Assembly: GCA_036784855.1 (NCBI GenBank)
Contig: JAZDSV010000021.1
Span: forward strand, 92,001 to 156,000
Direction of reading: 5' to 3'
DNA length: 64,000 nt
From: Aphelidium insulamus
Lineage: Eukaryota > Aphelidiomycota > Aphelidea > Aphelidiaceae
Shown here one piece after another: positions 10,565 through 20,353 of this stretch (its first letter is position 1; each line of letters starts with the position of its first letter). The notes beneath the pieces were generated by a model. It was given only the letters and a program-made list of their open reading frames with translations, made no database searches and was not told the origin of the DNA. Made by a program: the position numbers and the translations under genes.

Positions 10565-12740
10565 TTAACTACTTCGCCTTTCGTTGCCACCAGGCCCTTC
10601 TGGATTAACCTCACTTTCAGTCGGTTCGGGGTCCACAGCTAGCGTTTCTGCCGGCTTGATGGAATTGGCAATCAGCTTGTCAATAATGACTTTCAGTTTT
10701 GCTTCGTCCATCGAGGCGACTGCTTCAGTATCCGACACTTTCTTCATTAAATTCGCAATGTCCGTAACTTTGGCAGCGCGACTGGCAACCAAACGGCGAT
10801 CATTTCCAGTCTCGTAGACAAAGTCACGCACGGCCTTGATCACCACAGCGTCGTAGCCAGCAGCGTAGAAATCAAATATGAACTCTCCTAACAAGGACAC
10901 TCGCTTTCGCTGTGAATGTTTTTTCGACATTAATACCTTGAGCAGACGGAGTTTCAGAATCTTCACCTTGCTCATGATTGCTTTCCACCACTTAAGCGGA
11001 TTCAAATGTTGCAAAATGCGTTTCCACTTTGGCTGCAAAGTCGTGAGAATTGTGTGGCCAATATGGCGCAGCATCTTGCTACCAAAAAGTGGCTTTGTTG
11101 CAACAATTTCGAGCGAACCCTGCAGCGAATCCCTTGTTTTCTGAGCTATTTCGGCGGCGTCCCCTAGATAGTAAACTTGCTTTGAGAGAAAATGTGCAAA
11201 CTTTTTTGCATTGACAGCAATTGCGCTCTTCATTTCCGAATCGCTGCCACGTGTCAGAATATATATATTATCTATGTCGTATTAAAAATGACGTCAGCAT
11301 ACCTAACAATAGACCGATGCATGAGGTTTGTCATCAACGTCATATTAACAAACTTGTCGGGAACGAGATTGAATTCGCTCCCTGTCACGGGAAACTCCAA
11401 GTGCAGGCTGTTGGCAAGTTCTCCTTCGGCAATCAAGTTCTGAATTTCGGCATTGAGCCCTCTGTGTTTCTCGAAAACATCCCGCAAATTTGTCCCCAAT
11501 AGCATCTTTTTTGCGGCGGAACGATCAATCTCCGTGCTCTTCGGGTTTAGAGACTTCTTGAGACTTTCGACAAACCACTCTAAAGCGGCGTGACGCTGAT
11601 TTGCAACGCTATTTGCCAGATTGCGATCTAAAAGAAACTTGTAGGCCGCTTTGGTAGCGACAGCTTCGTAGCCGGCCTTCACCACCTTCCATGCCAGCTT
11701 CTCGAATTCAGGCACGCGGACATCGAGCGGATGGCGCTTCTCAGTGATCGTCTCATATGCCAGGCTAATGATCGTGCCGTCCTTCATGTACGAGTCAAAC
11801 TCTTCGCTCCAGCGGTTCTGGTGCATTGGGGTGCGAAATCGACGGAGTGACTCAAATGGCATGCTGTGCCACTTGGGCCACTTTATGTCCATAACTCGAT
11901 CAAAAACTTGTGCAATCAGCTGCAACACTCTGGAACCAAACAGCGGGGATTCGGCAATGATGACCAGCTTTTCAGCCATGGCCGCAGTCAGTTTGTCCAC
12001 CGTTTTGGAGTTGACGGCCGTAATGTAGTCGTCACAAACTGATACCATGTATTCGGCGAATCGCTCCGAACAGGTGGTCAAGGCGTGTTTCAAATTTTGA
12101 CTGCGTCATTAGCAAATAAAAATAGATGCATTGATCGCAATTTTACTACGTACCCTAGGCTCACAGGCTGGCGCAACAAAAATGTCTCGAATTTACGCTT
12201 ATTATATTCAGATTTCCCGTCAATAAAACGCAAATCGGCCACGGTAGGTTTGCCAATCACCGGCGGAAAATACATATTGGAATCCACGTACTCCAGTTCC
12301 CATTTGGCAACCGGAAAGGCCAGATGAATAGTGGACAACAGGGTACCGTTTGCCACTGTATTCTGAATTGCTTGATTCAGATGCGTCGAAGGGCGATCAG
12401 AGAGACGCCGGTATGCGTCAAGAGGCCTTCTCAACTACGTCATAAGAATAAAATTAATTCACATTAAATAAGAAAAAAAAAGGCAAATTACCGAAAGAGA
12501 TTTGACCTTGAGCTCATTGTAGACTTTGTTAACATCCTCCGGCGTATCGTATCCATCACCGACGCTGCTGCGCGTCTTGTGTTTGAGCTGCAGCAGCGCA
12601 TTATCTAGCACATCGGATGGCGCGTCGATCTTCACGCCAAGGTCTTCTGCAGCCTGTTCGTTGAGGGTTTTTTCCCCACGCTTACATTCCGCAAGCACAA
12701 AAGCGGTAAAGCATAGGATCGCACGCGAAAAAAGCTTCAT
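10565..12740 (-). CDS. Secreted two-domain family protein, member 2, with J-like N-terminus lacking HPD
   Basis: Start ATG 12738-12740 gives a signal peptide (MKLFSRAILCFTAFVLAEC). Residues about 33-78 (DLGVKIDAPSDVLDNALLQL ... NKVYNEL) follow the outline of a J domain, but the HPD tripeptide needed to stimulate Hsp70 ATPase is absent; the position reads around HKTRSSVGDG. Four exons give about 670 residues. Two tandem copies of the family domain follow: copy 1 with TIHLAFPVAKWELEYV, PLFGSRVLQLIAQVFDRV and KAGYEAVATKAAYKFLL; copy 2 with SLHLEFPVTGSEFNLV, PLFGSKMLRHIGHTIL and AAGYDAVVIKAVRDFV. The C-terminus is acidic and low-complexity, ending at TAA/TAG near 10565. It is the most divergent of the three members. 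Upstream carries CGCCACATT and a CCAAT box. The function is unknown. Confidence 0.82.
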
Positions 12741-12819
12741 GCTGACGACTGCAGAGTTGATAAGGCGTTTGTGTGCGATGAAAGTGGGAAAGCGATGGAA
12801 AGGAAAAGCGCGCAAAGGA

Positions 12820-12828
12820 AATGTGGCG
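12820..12828 (-). promoter_or_regulatory. Shared CGCCACATT motif upstream of member 2
   Basis: The minus strand reads CGCCACATT, about 80 bases upstream of the member 2 start codon. See 10047-10055 and 18033-18041. Confidence 0.45.
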
Positions 12829-12850
12829 CATGCTTCTTCTTGAAGTGTTT

Positions 12851-12859
12851 GATTGGCTG
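12851..12859 (-). promoter_or_regulatory. CCAAT box upstream of member 2
   Basis: The minus strand reads CAGCCAATC, identical to the site upstream of member 1 and about 110 bases from the start codon. Confidence 0.4.
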
Positions 12860-13003
12860 CTGTTACCGCTGTGCTTACTGATGGAACGAAGGAAGAAGGA
12901 CCAGACTTTTGAACACGCGATTTCCCAAGGACTCACGTAGTACCGAAGTGACCGACTCACGTTGTAACCGTTTGCGATGGAATAATAACTTTGTTCCAAA
13001 CTG

Positions 13004-13028
13004 ATATATATATATATATATATATATA
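13004..13028. repeat. TA dinucleotide run
   Basis: About 12 AT/TA units in intergenic DNA between divergent genes. Confidence 0.9.
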
Positions 13029-13351
13029 CATATGTCCGTCGTTAATATTGCATTAATCTTGCAATAATATCGCGAGCTCTTACCCTTCCATTACTCCGCT
13101 GCTAAAACCTGGCTGCTCATGGCATCGTCAGCGCCAAAATGGCATCACATTGCTTGCCAGCTGCTTGTGTGAGCATATTCGTTGCATATATGCACAAGTA
13201 AAATTATACATAAAAATTGTCCTCAAGTGTTTATGAGGGCTTATTGAATAGTGTTTAATATTATTGAACAGTATCAACATTATCGAAGCCATCAATGCGT
13301 GATAAAAGCCTTCAATCGGCGTTGGTGCGTGCAGTACCATCAAATCGAAAA

Positions 13352-15513
13352 ATGGCCCCGAAAAAAACCGCGCTTGGCACCAGCATCATCAAGAGCCGCT
13401 TCAAGGGCGCCAGGCGTCCCAACGACGACAGCACCACGCTGGTATGCATGCATATCACTGTATGGTGTGTTCATCGCGCTGCAGGTCATACCGCCGTCAT
13501 CAAGCAACGCCATCAGCTATCAGAACCAGGCGGGCCTCAAGTCCATCACGCAAGAGAGTGATCTGGACGCGTTCATCCACACGGCCGAGATGGCCGGTAC
13601 CGAGTTCACGGCCGGTGTGTCTATTGTCGCGTGTTCAGTCTCGTCTAGCGATGTAATGATAACGTCCACCGTGCAGAGCGCATGAATGTGCAGATTATTC
13701 AGCGCGACTCTCCGTCAGCCTCCAGCACTGCGAACCCGTTCCTTCTCACAGCGGCTGAAGAGCGCGCCATGCTCAACAAGATGGACCAGAACAAGGACAA
13801 ACTGATGATTCCGCGGCGGTAGGTGCCGCGTTATATTATACTATTAACATATACCTCAGACCGTCGTGGGACCGAAACATGTCGGCACAAGAGTTGGACG
13901 CAGCAGAGCGGTCAGCATTCCTGGAATGGCGCCGCAACTTGGCCTTGTAAGTGACCGTATAGATCTAAATATGATCTCTAATTGTCCCCCATGTAGCCTG
14001 GAGGAGAATATGCAAATGGTGCTAACGCCGTTCGAGCGCAATTTGGAAGTGTGGCGACAGCTCTGGCGCGTTATCGAGCGCAGTGACTTGGTTGTGCAGA
14101 TTGTGGATGCGCGCAATCCGCTCTTTTTCCGCTGCGAAGATCTCGAGACCTATGTGCAGCAGGTGGATGTGGCCAAGAAGAACGTCTTGCTCGTGAACAA
14201 GGCCGATTACTTGACTGACGGTCAACGGTGTGTTGGAATAGTCGCTTTTTATATATTGAAAGTATAATGTAAAAGCCGTGCGTGGGCTGAATACTTTTCA
14301 AGCAAGGGCATATCGTTCCTCTTCTTTTCCGCGCTGAAGGCTGCGGAACTGAATGAAGCTGCGGAGCAGAACGACGTTGCACAGCAGGAAGATGAAGACG
14401 CATCGCCAATGGAGAGCAGTGGCGTAGAAGCAACAAAGGATCCAGTGCAAGTTCCACCTGAAAATGGAATTCAAGTTTTAAATTGCGAACAACTGTGCGC
14501 ATACTTTAATTCATGCGTTCCTGCTGACAAAGGTGTCTAAAAATATTTTTCCGCCGCTAAATGCTAATTTTCTATCTTCCGCAGACAGAATTACCGTCGG
14601 CCTGGTCGGTTACCCGAATGTGGGCAAGAGTTCCACGATCAATGCACTGCTGGGCGCAAAAAAGGTCAACGTCAGTGCCACTCCTGGCAAAACCAAGCAC
14701 TTTCAAACGCTGGCACTCACGGACAACATTACGCTGTGCGACTGTCCCGGCCTGGTATTCCCCACGTTCTCCACCTCCAAGGCCGAGATGGTGGTGAACG
14801 GCGTGCTACCCATTGACAATCTGCGCGAGTACACGGCACCCGCAGAACTGGTCGCCCGGCGCATTCCACGCTTCTTTGTCGAGTGGCTGTACGGCATCGA
14901 GTTGAATGCAAGCCGCGTGGACCCGCTGCTGAATGCCGCCGCGCAGAAACAAGTGGCGGTAAGTGGGTCGGACTTGCTGGTTGCGTACGCTACCGCTCGC
15001 GGGTTCATGCGCGCCGGACAAGGTAATCCGGATGAGGCACGTGCGGCACGATACGTTCTCAAGGACTACGTCAACGGGAAGCTGTTGTTCTGCATTCCAC
15101 CGCCGGCACCACATGCCGTCGACCCATTGCAGTTCAATGAGGAATTATACGCGGAGGGCGGGCCAAAGTTTAGCGAGGCGCAACAAGCACGGCAGCAGAT
15201 CCACCTGAATCACATCAAGGCACAGACGCCACATGCGATCAGTGTCGCGCAGCGCAAAGAGCAGCAAGAGGCTGCGGCTCTGCTGAGCGAGGGGAAGCCA
15301 CATATTGCGCGCGTGGTGGGTCGGTTCAGCGCGGCTGCCAGCGACTTTCGACGGGTCAATCTGTTTCCACACCAGAGCGGCTACATTAACGACCCGCAGC
15401 GCGCGGGCGACAGTGTCACCTCCATCTACACGACGGGTGGCGAACCTGTAGCCGTTGGCAAGAAGGCACATAAAAAGGCTGCTCGCACCAAGGATCATTC
15501 GTGGCGCGTATAG
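13352..15513 (+). CDS. LSG1: LSG1, large-subunit GTPase (60S ribosome assembly, circularly permuted GTPase)
   Basis: LSG1 releases the export adaptor Nmd3 from cytoplasmic pre-60S particles. Start ATG 13352 (MAPKKTALGTSIIKSRFKGA); stop TAG 15511-15513. Five or six exons. The motif order is the permuted one of the family: first NKAD (VLLVNKADYLTDGQR near 14185-14228), then after a spacer the P-loop GYPNVGKSSTINALLGAKKV (near 14610-14665), the switch TPGKTKHFQT and DCPGLVFP (near 14680-14760). The preceding VVQIVDARNPLFFR block and the following region with YTAPAELVARRIPRFFVEWL are typical LSG1. The start methionine fits the basic, ribosome-binding N-terminus. It lies on the opposite strand between two members of the secreted family, so it is a conserved neighbour that was bracketed by the duplication. 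Confidence 0.95.
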
Positions 15514-15823
15514 ACTCATAGATGATGATTTATCGTAGTTGGTATTGTTTCATCGTATTCCTGGTATATATGTGTAGTTTTACTCTGCCGAGGGTTATAG
15601 CGACTGTTCTTACATGAGTTTGCATTTCATGTTGTTTCGGTCGCATGTGAGCCCGCATTTACAGTGCAGACTAGCTACCGGCAAGAAGGAGACTATAGCA
15701 TTAAGATATTAAGTTGCCTTCACCACGACTTTGCCGGAGTGGTAAGGCTGGATAGCAATGCGGTAAAGCTGTTCGATAGCTATTATGATTTCTAATAATG
15801 GGAGTGTCTGTATCAGCGCCTAT
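15514..15823. other. Convergent intergenic region
   Basis: The 3' ends of LSG1 and family member 3 face each other here. AT-rich, no gene recognised. Confidence 0.5.
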
Positions 15824-18002
15824 TCAGTCAATGTCGCCGATGTCGGGAGTCGTAGCCTCGGTGCTTTTTTCACCGATCTCAACAGTTTCTGGCGCCGATA
15901 CACTAACTTTTTGGACAAATGTGGAAGAATCCAGCTCTGAACAGCTATTGCTCTTCGGACTATCGGTAATGTTTTCTGGAATATCGGCATCACTTTCATC
16001 GCCTTCTGCTAGTGGGACAATAACAGTGTTAAGCATTGACAGCAGCTTCTCCTGGTTAGCACTATCGTCCTCCAAAGCAGCACCTCGAAATTCCTCTGCG
16101 AGCCTTTTAACCGCAGCAAATCGATTTGACTTTTCTGCCTTATCCATTCCGATTTCCTTTAGAAAATCGTTTACCGCCTTGGACACCACCTCATCATACC
16201 CAGCGGCGTAAAAGTCAAACACGAATGCCCCAAACTTTGCTACCCGTTTTTCTTCGGCAATTTTCCCGTCCAACAAAGATTTTTGCAAATTGTTCACGCT
16301 GACCAAGTCGATTTGCATAAAGTTCTTCCATTTGCGATACCACATTAGCGGGTTAAGTTTACGTAGAGGGCCCAACCACGACAACTGGCGGTATCGGATA
16401 GTACGCCTAATAACTTTGGCAATGCGATGCAGCATTCGACCACCAAACAGGTTTTTCGTCGAAACGGTGCCAATGTCGAGTGTCAATTTTGCTTTCACTA
16501 GCTCGCCACCCTCTAAAAGTGCCATCAAAAAGCCCTTGAACTTGTCGGCCCGCTCCTTTACTGCTACTTTCCACTGCGGCCCACTACAGCAATTATTGAG
16601 AATAAAGCGAGGCAGATTTGTGCTTAAACCTACCGCGCCCTCAGTCGCGTCGCAACAATATTGTTGATGTTGAACCTGCTGGAAACTTGATCGTAGAGTT
16701 TTGAGCTGTGGCTGATTCCATAAACTTCATCGTCCGTGATCGGAAACTCTAGCGAAAACGATGAAGCAAACAACCCATCTGCGATGACATTCTGAACAAG
16801 GTCGTTTGCGTTAAGCTCTGCACCTTTGAAATCTTTAGCCTTGGAAGCGTCGAACAGCTTCAGAACTGTTTCGTAATAAGCTCGATCCGTGTCTGAATCT
16901 GGTTTCGGTAGCTCGCGAATGAGGCTGACAAATCGCAGAAGTGCATTCTTCGCTACTTTGGCATCAAAAGCGCGCAAAATCACGGCATTGACCGCAATTT
17001 GAACAACATTTTCATAGCCAGCCACATAAAACTTTGATATAGTAGAACGTAGCAGATTAGTGCGATATGACAGAGCCAGGTCCTGTGAATCGACATTTGA
17101 CAAAAAAGTTGCGGCCTTCCAAAAGCCACCGTATGCCCATTTCCACTGAGACTGAGGGCGTTTTGTCAAAATCAAATTTCTTCGTAAATCTTGAGGCATA
17201 TCCCGGAGGTTCTCCTCTTGTGGAAAGTATATGCTAACTACACGATCGATACTGTCGGCTATCATCGCGAGAGTTGTACGCCCCAAGGGATTGCTGTTTG
17301 CAACAAGCTGAATCTTGTTTCGGTACTTTGCGTCAAACATCTCAATAGTGTCTTGTGATTCTGCCGCAGAGTATAATGTAGTCATTGAACGAAGCATATC
17401 TTCAAATTTCGCTGCGCTTGCTTTCGTTGCACTGTCAATTTGGCCTTCAATTGGCGCTGAACAGTCGCTGCGTATTAAGAATTTCAGCAGCACCATAAAT
17501 AGTTCATTTAATTCGATCGGCTTGGAGGACAAAGTAGTCAACATTCCCGCGTCATCAACTTCGAAACCTGCCGCCAAATTTTCCAGCTCGCTCATGTTGA
17601 TGGGAAACTCCAAGGCAAGCAGGTCTTTGACTTTTCCATTCGCCGTATGCTCTTGAATGAACTTCCACAAACGATATTCTTGAACATCTTCCATGGGCAC
17701 CATCAGGTGCTTGTATGCAGTGTTGATTTCTACAAACTGAACACAAGAATCAGACTAAAATTTAGCTTCATCAATGGACTTACTGCGTCGGAATCTGGGT
17801 TTTTGCTAGCCTTGTCGGGATGGTAGGTGAGCGACAATTTGTAGTAAGCCCTCTTGATCTCGGCCTCAGTTGCGGTTACCGGGAGCCCCAGCAACTGGAA
17901 TGATTCTCGACGTTGTTGCATAGTAGTAGCCCACGCTCCGGGTCCGTGGAATATAATAGCACAGATAAGCGCGACGGCTGGCCCCAGAAAAGCGATTTTC
18001 AT
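15824..18002 (-). CDS. Secreted J-domain protein, two-domain family member 3
   Basis: Start ATG 18000-18002 gives a signal peptide (MKIAFLGPAVALICAIIF ... AWA), nearly the same as member 1. Residues about 34-84 form a complete J domain: SFQLLGLPVTATEAEIKRAY, then YKLSLTYHPDKA with the HPD tripeptide at 61-63, then after an intron FVEINTAYKHL. J domains recruit and activate Hsp70. With a signal peptide the partner would be an ER Hsp70 (BiP), or a host Hsp70 if the protein is exported. Two tandem family domains follow: copy 1 LLALEFPINMSELENLAAGF, NPLGRTTLAMIADSIDRV and VAGYENVVQIAVNAVI; copy 2 SSFSLEFPITDDEVYGI, LFGGRMLHRIAKVIRRT and AAGYDEVVSKAVNDFL. A Ser/Glu-rich acidic tail ends it. Three exons, about 690 residues. 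The function of the repeated domain is unknown. Confidence 0.87.
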
Positions 18003-18561
18003 TTTGTGCACTTGCGAATCTAAATAGCATTTAATGTGGCGTCATCGATTTACCTGATCGTTGCCTTGACCTTAGATTGTAATAGCGACCGCGTTATGGA
18101 ATGTGTCTCAATATGTATCTCAAAAATATGGAGCCACTGAAAAAATCTGATAGAATGATGGACAATTTAAGGTCTCTATTGAAGAGTTAGTGAGTAGATG
18201 TAGTGTGATGATGTGTAGTAGCGTGTAGATGGCTGGCTGGCTGCGTGTTGTCACCAAGCATGCCCCAAGCCGCTCATCGTCTTTTTTAATTATGCGTGTA
18301 TATGTTCGTAGATGTGAGTCTATAGTTAGTTCTGGACGCGTGAATGCCATGCTTGTATTCAATTGAATGCTACAGTTGAAGTCGGAATCAGTTGCTGAAC
18401 AAGCATACATATATAAGCCTGCCAGTAAGTAGCAGTAAAACCAACCGGCGAACTACGGGAGACTTGGATATATATTGAACTGTATATTTTATGTGTATTC
18501 GGCGAGGTACATAAATAGATGGAATGCTGCGCTCAGACAACTTGATCAATCAGACGCCACA
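18003..18561. other. Divergent promoter region between member 3 and ALYREF
   Basis: No gene was recognised. It contains the CGCCACATT site and, toward 18420-18560, the presumed 5' leader of ALYREF. Confidence 0.45.
18033..18041 (-). promoter_or_regulatory. Shared CGCCACATT motif upstream of member 3
   Basis: The minus strand reads CGCCACATT, about 31 bases upstream of the start codon. It is the third occurrence, one per family gene. Confidence 0.45.
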
Positions 18562-19644
18562 ATGAGCACCGCGATGGACTTGTCGCTCGACGACATAATC
18601 ACCGCCAACCAGGCGCAAGGAGGCGGCAAGCCTGGTCGGAGTGGCGGTAGTGGCGGTAGTGGTGGTGGTGGAAAGCGGCGCGGTGGCAAGGGTCGTAGTG
18701 GAGATGCTACAGTTGGTGGCGGTGGCGGCCGCGGTGGAGCAGGTGCTCATCGTAGCGGTCGCCGGCACGCGCGCGGATACTCTGGCGACACGGCCATACC
18801 ACAAGACCATCCCGCCAATGCCCTGTCATCGCGGTCTGGCAGCAACCCGTACCCTGTATGTAGTTGGCATATACATGGTAGCGTACAGATAGCATCCATG
18901 CTAACATCGAGTACACATTGGCAGAACCCCCGCACCCGCGTGACCAAGGCCGTGCACGGCAGACCCACCGTGTTTTCACGGCTTGGTGATGCCGGCTCAC
19001 CCAAGAAACGGCAGCCGCCTGCATTCGACCACGGCTGGGACAAGACGGGCAATCAGCATGTGATCACCGTCGGTCAGAAGCAGGTGGAAGTGGGTGGGAT
19101 GGCGTCGGACTTTGTGGGCGGGAACCGCGGCAACTCGGACTTTGATGGGCAGGCGCGGTATGCGCAGATAAAGGTGAATAATCTGCACTGGGATCTGGGC
19201 GAGCAGGATTTGCAGAAGCAGTTCGAACGATTTGGCCCCGTGCACAGTGTCAAGATTGAATTCGACCGGTCGGGGCGCTCCACCGGCCAGGCCTATGTCA
19301 ACATGTTTAACCTGGTGGACGCTCGCGCTGCCTACAAGGAGATGCATGGCTCTATATACAGTGGTACGTAATTAAAATTAGTATGTATGTATATTCAATA
19401 GCCAGGCCTGCTGCTGCACTTGGAAATCACAAACGAGGTCCCGGCACGCCGTCCGTCTGCGTCCACGACCGTAATGGTCCCGCAAGCTGCTTCATGGGGC
19501 AATGCCAGCCATCAGGCAGGTGTAATTGGCACATCCGCTGGTCGCGCTGCACCTCAAACTGTGTTTGGCCGGCTAGCGCAGGGTGCGGCAGACGTTCAAC
19601 CCGCCGCCGCCACGCGAGGTGCACGCTTCCAAGTTGTGCTGTGA
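18562..19644 (+). CDS. ALYREF: ALYREF/Yra1-like mRNA export adaptor
   Basis: This is the TREX adaptor that bridges mRNA, the helicase UAP56 and the exporter NXF1 in the nucleus. Start ATG 18562 opens MSTAMDLSLDDII, the UAP56-binding motif of the family. A Gly/Arg-rich segment follows (GRSGGSGGSGGGGKRRGG), then a linker, then an RRM near 19165-19400 with RNP2 IKVNNLHWDLGEQDL and RNP1-like GRSTGQAYVNMF. Introns: 18856-18924 (69 bases, so in frame and easily missed) and one starting near 19363 whose best acceptor is at about 19405 (giving SIYSGLLLHLEI). A low-complexity C-terminus ends at TGA 19642-19644. The family's C-terminal UAP56 motif was not clearly seen. Confidence 0.9.
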
Positions 19645-20353
19645 GTGACACTCGTCTGCATTGCACAATATAAATCTTTGGCATTAAGCATGAGTATGGT
19701 GGATGGCTCATACAATCTAGTTGTTACATATACTTGTCCACCGTAAAAGTTTCTTATCACCTGAATCGCTTGCTATCCAGCTACATGCCAATTGAAACGG
19801 TTATATCCAATATTGCAATCAGTTTTACGCAGTCCCATTTAATGCACTCGCTTAAATCAATTGTTTAATAATTGCACCACATTTCCACGTCATGGAATAT
19901 ATCACTCCACATTGTGCATTCGTAAGCTTTTGTGCTGCAGACAGCAAAAATAATACTGGCTAACAGGTTATACACCGTAGTGTAGTTGATTCAGTTCATG
20001 CACAGTAATAATATAATAATATACCTTATATAAGGTATATTATATGTATTTAATATATATTCCCTTTACACACATTTGTCAGTGATATTTACTTTTGTCA
20101 TATATATCTATATCTTATATTTTATGTACCAGCTGCTCTCTAGAATGTAGAGAAGGCGCACAGCTTGTGGAGGAGGGCAATGCAAAAAGTTCATGACAAT
20201 TCAAACGGCCAAAGCTTGATTACTTATGCTTTTAAATAACAGCTTCCAAACAGCTTCTCTCGATAGAAAGCTTGACAGAGGATGTAGACACCAGTGTAAA
20301 CCACAACGCAAACAGCCAAGGCCTCCGCATAATTAGCAATCTCTCAATCAAAG
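19645..20353. other. AT-rich intergenic region
   Basis: About 700 bases with no coding potential noticed. It contains the 28-base palindrome at 20016-20043 and other AT-rich runs. Confidence 0.5.
20016..20043. repeat. Perfect 28-base AT-rich palindrome
   Basis: ATAATATACCTTAT is followed immediately by its exact reverse complement. In such AT-rich DNA a chance origin is plausible. It could extrude as a cruciform or mark a matrix-attachment-like region. Confidence 0.8.

Larger units (their letters stand above)
12741..13351. other. Divergent promoter region between family member 2 and LSG1
   Basis: No gene was recognised. It holds the CGCCACATT motif, a CCAAT box, a TA run at 13004-13028, and AT-rich sequence before the LSG1 start. 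Confidence 0.5.

Noticed and set aside
8243-18002. The secreted family as a transposon or virus-derived element
   Set aside because: Genes have signal peptides, introns and promoters of their own, with no terminal repeats, polymerase or integrase nearby.
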